5,802 nt of DNA from Alphaproteobacteria bacterium. GTDB taxonomy: Bacteria; Pseudomonadota; Alphaproteobacteria; MED-G09. The DNA is taken from NCBI GenBank assembly GCA_018658685.1, contig JABHUT010000091.1, positions 1 to 5,802 of the forward strand, written 5' to 3'. The position numbers were made by a program, and so were the translations under genes. The notes under the pieces were generated by a model that was not told the DNA's origin, made no database searches, and was given only the letters and a program-made list of their open reading frames with translations. How positions within the stretch are numbered: position 1 is the stretch's first letter; each line of letters begins with the position of its first letter. Of the stretch, positions 5,564-5,802 are shown piece after piece.

Positions 5564-5802
5564 TATTCTAAAACTCCTGCGGACTTAAGCTTTATTAATT
5601 TTTGTAGAAGAGGTATTAGGGGAAGTCCTATTATTGAAAAAAAATCCCCTTTAACTTTTGAAAAAAGTTGAGCGCCCTCTCTCTCAATTGAGTAACCCCC
5701 AGAAGACAAAAGTGTCTTCTCTCCAGCGCTTTCAATATAATGTTCGAGAAAGTTATTAGAAAAGTTCCTCATTGTTAATTTTGGTGTCTCTTCATGTCTC
5801 CA
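5563..5802 (-). CDS. maf: Maf-family nucleotide pyrophosphatase (C-terminal part)
   Basis: Only the last 79 residues lie in the window. The frame stays open to the right edge, so the gene starts beyond it. The methionine at 5772 is internal, since family-like sequence continues upstream as ETPKLTMRNFS. Maf proteins are house-cleaning nucleoside triphosphate pyrophosphatases acting on dTTP/UTP or modified nucleotides such as m7GTP, and have been linked to septum control. Visible C-terminal signatures in order are the MRNFS strand with a following FLEHYIES helix, then SSGGYSIEREG with the GGY motif, and GDFFSIIGLPLIPLL, the family's highly conserved ending. Full-length proteins are about 190-200 residues. 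The catalytic Asp and the residues that separate the YhdE and YceF specificities lie outside or are not decisive, so the substrate cannot be assigned. It precedes aroE with a one- or two-base junction. Confidence 0.9.
   Translation of the reverse strand, partial: WRHEETPKLTMRNFSNNFLEHYIESAGEKTLLSSGGYSIEREGAQLFSKVKGDFFSIIGLPLIPLLQKLIKLKSAGVLE
5574..5578 (-). promoter_or_regulatory. Shine-Dalgarno site of aroE
   Basis: AGGAG, the closest match to the consensus ribosome site in the window, lies inside the end of maf. It is 10 bases before the GTG at 5563 and 13 before the ATG at 5560, which is why the aroE start is ambiguous by one codon. Confidence 0.6.

Noticed and set aside
5563..5772. A complete 69-residue gene beginning at the ATG at 5772
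   Set aside because: The frame continues to the window edge with Maf-like sequence, so this methionine is internal to a truncated maf rather than a start.

Overview
This window reads as core chromosome of an AT-rich (roughly one third G+C on a sampled line) alphaproteobacterium, probably one of the small-genome free-living or marine types. The assignment rests on gene order and family type. The block maf-aroE-coaE-dnaQ next to fxsA and a Tim44/TimA-like gene, followed by an Smr gene and hisB-hisH-hisA, is a well-known alphaproteobacterial neighbourhood, and TimA-like proteins are typical of that class. The exact lineage cannot be named from the sequence alone.

Layout: the window holds ten genes, two of them cut by its edges. 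Nine lie on the minus strand and one (fxsA) on the plus strand. Reading the minus strand from the right edge, the first run is maf (C-terminal part only), aroE, coaE and dnaQ, joined by short gaps or overlaps and probably one transcript. The plus-strand fxsA (3068-3451) meets dnaQ tail to tail, the two stop codons sharing a TTAA. fxsA diverges from the TimA-like gene across a 98-base intergenic region, the only substantial non-coding stretch. Below it a second minus-strand run goes TimA-like, smr, then after 39 bases hisB, hisH and hisA, with hisA running off the left edge.

How the genes work together: HisB, HisH and HisA are three enzymes of histidine biosynthesis. HisH should pair with HisF, which is not in the window and is expected beyond the left edge. 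AroE serves the shikimate pathway, CoaE performs the last step of coenzyme A synthesis, DnaQ is the replicative proofreading exonuclease, and Maf is a nucleotide pyrophosphatase that clears modified or non-canonical nucleotides. The TimA-like protein and FxsA are inner-membrane proteins of poorly defined role.

Every large ORF is explained by a known family with intact signature residues. I saw no RNA gene, mobile element, CRISPR array, clear terminator or sign of horizontal transfer, and no convincing new system. The points worth a second look are compaction: very tight junctions, a shared stop quartet, and the apparent absence of genes (secB, mltA, hslUV) often found inside this neighbourhood in larger alphaproteobacterial genomes.
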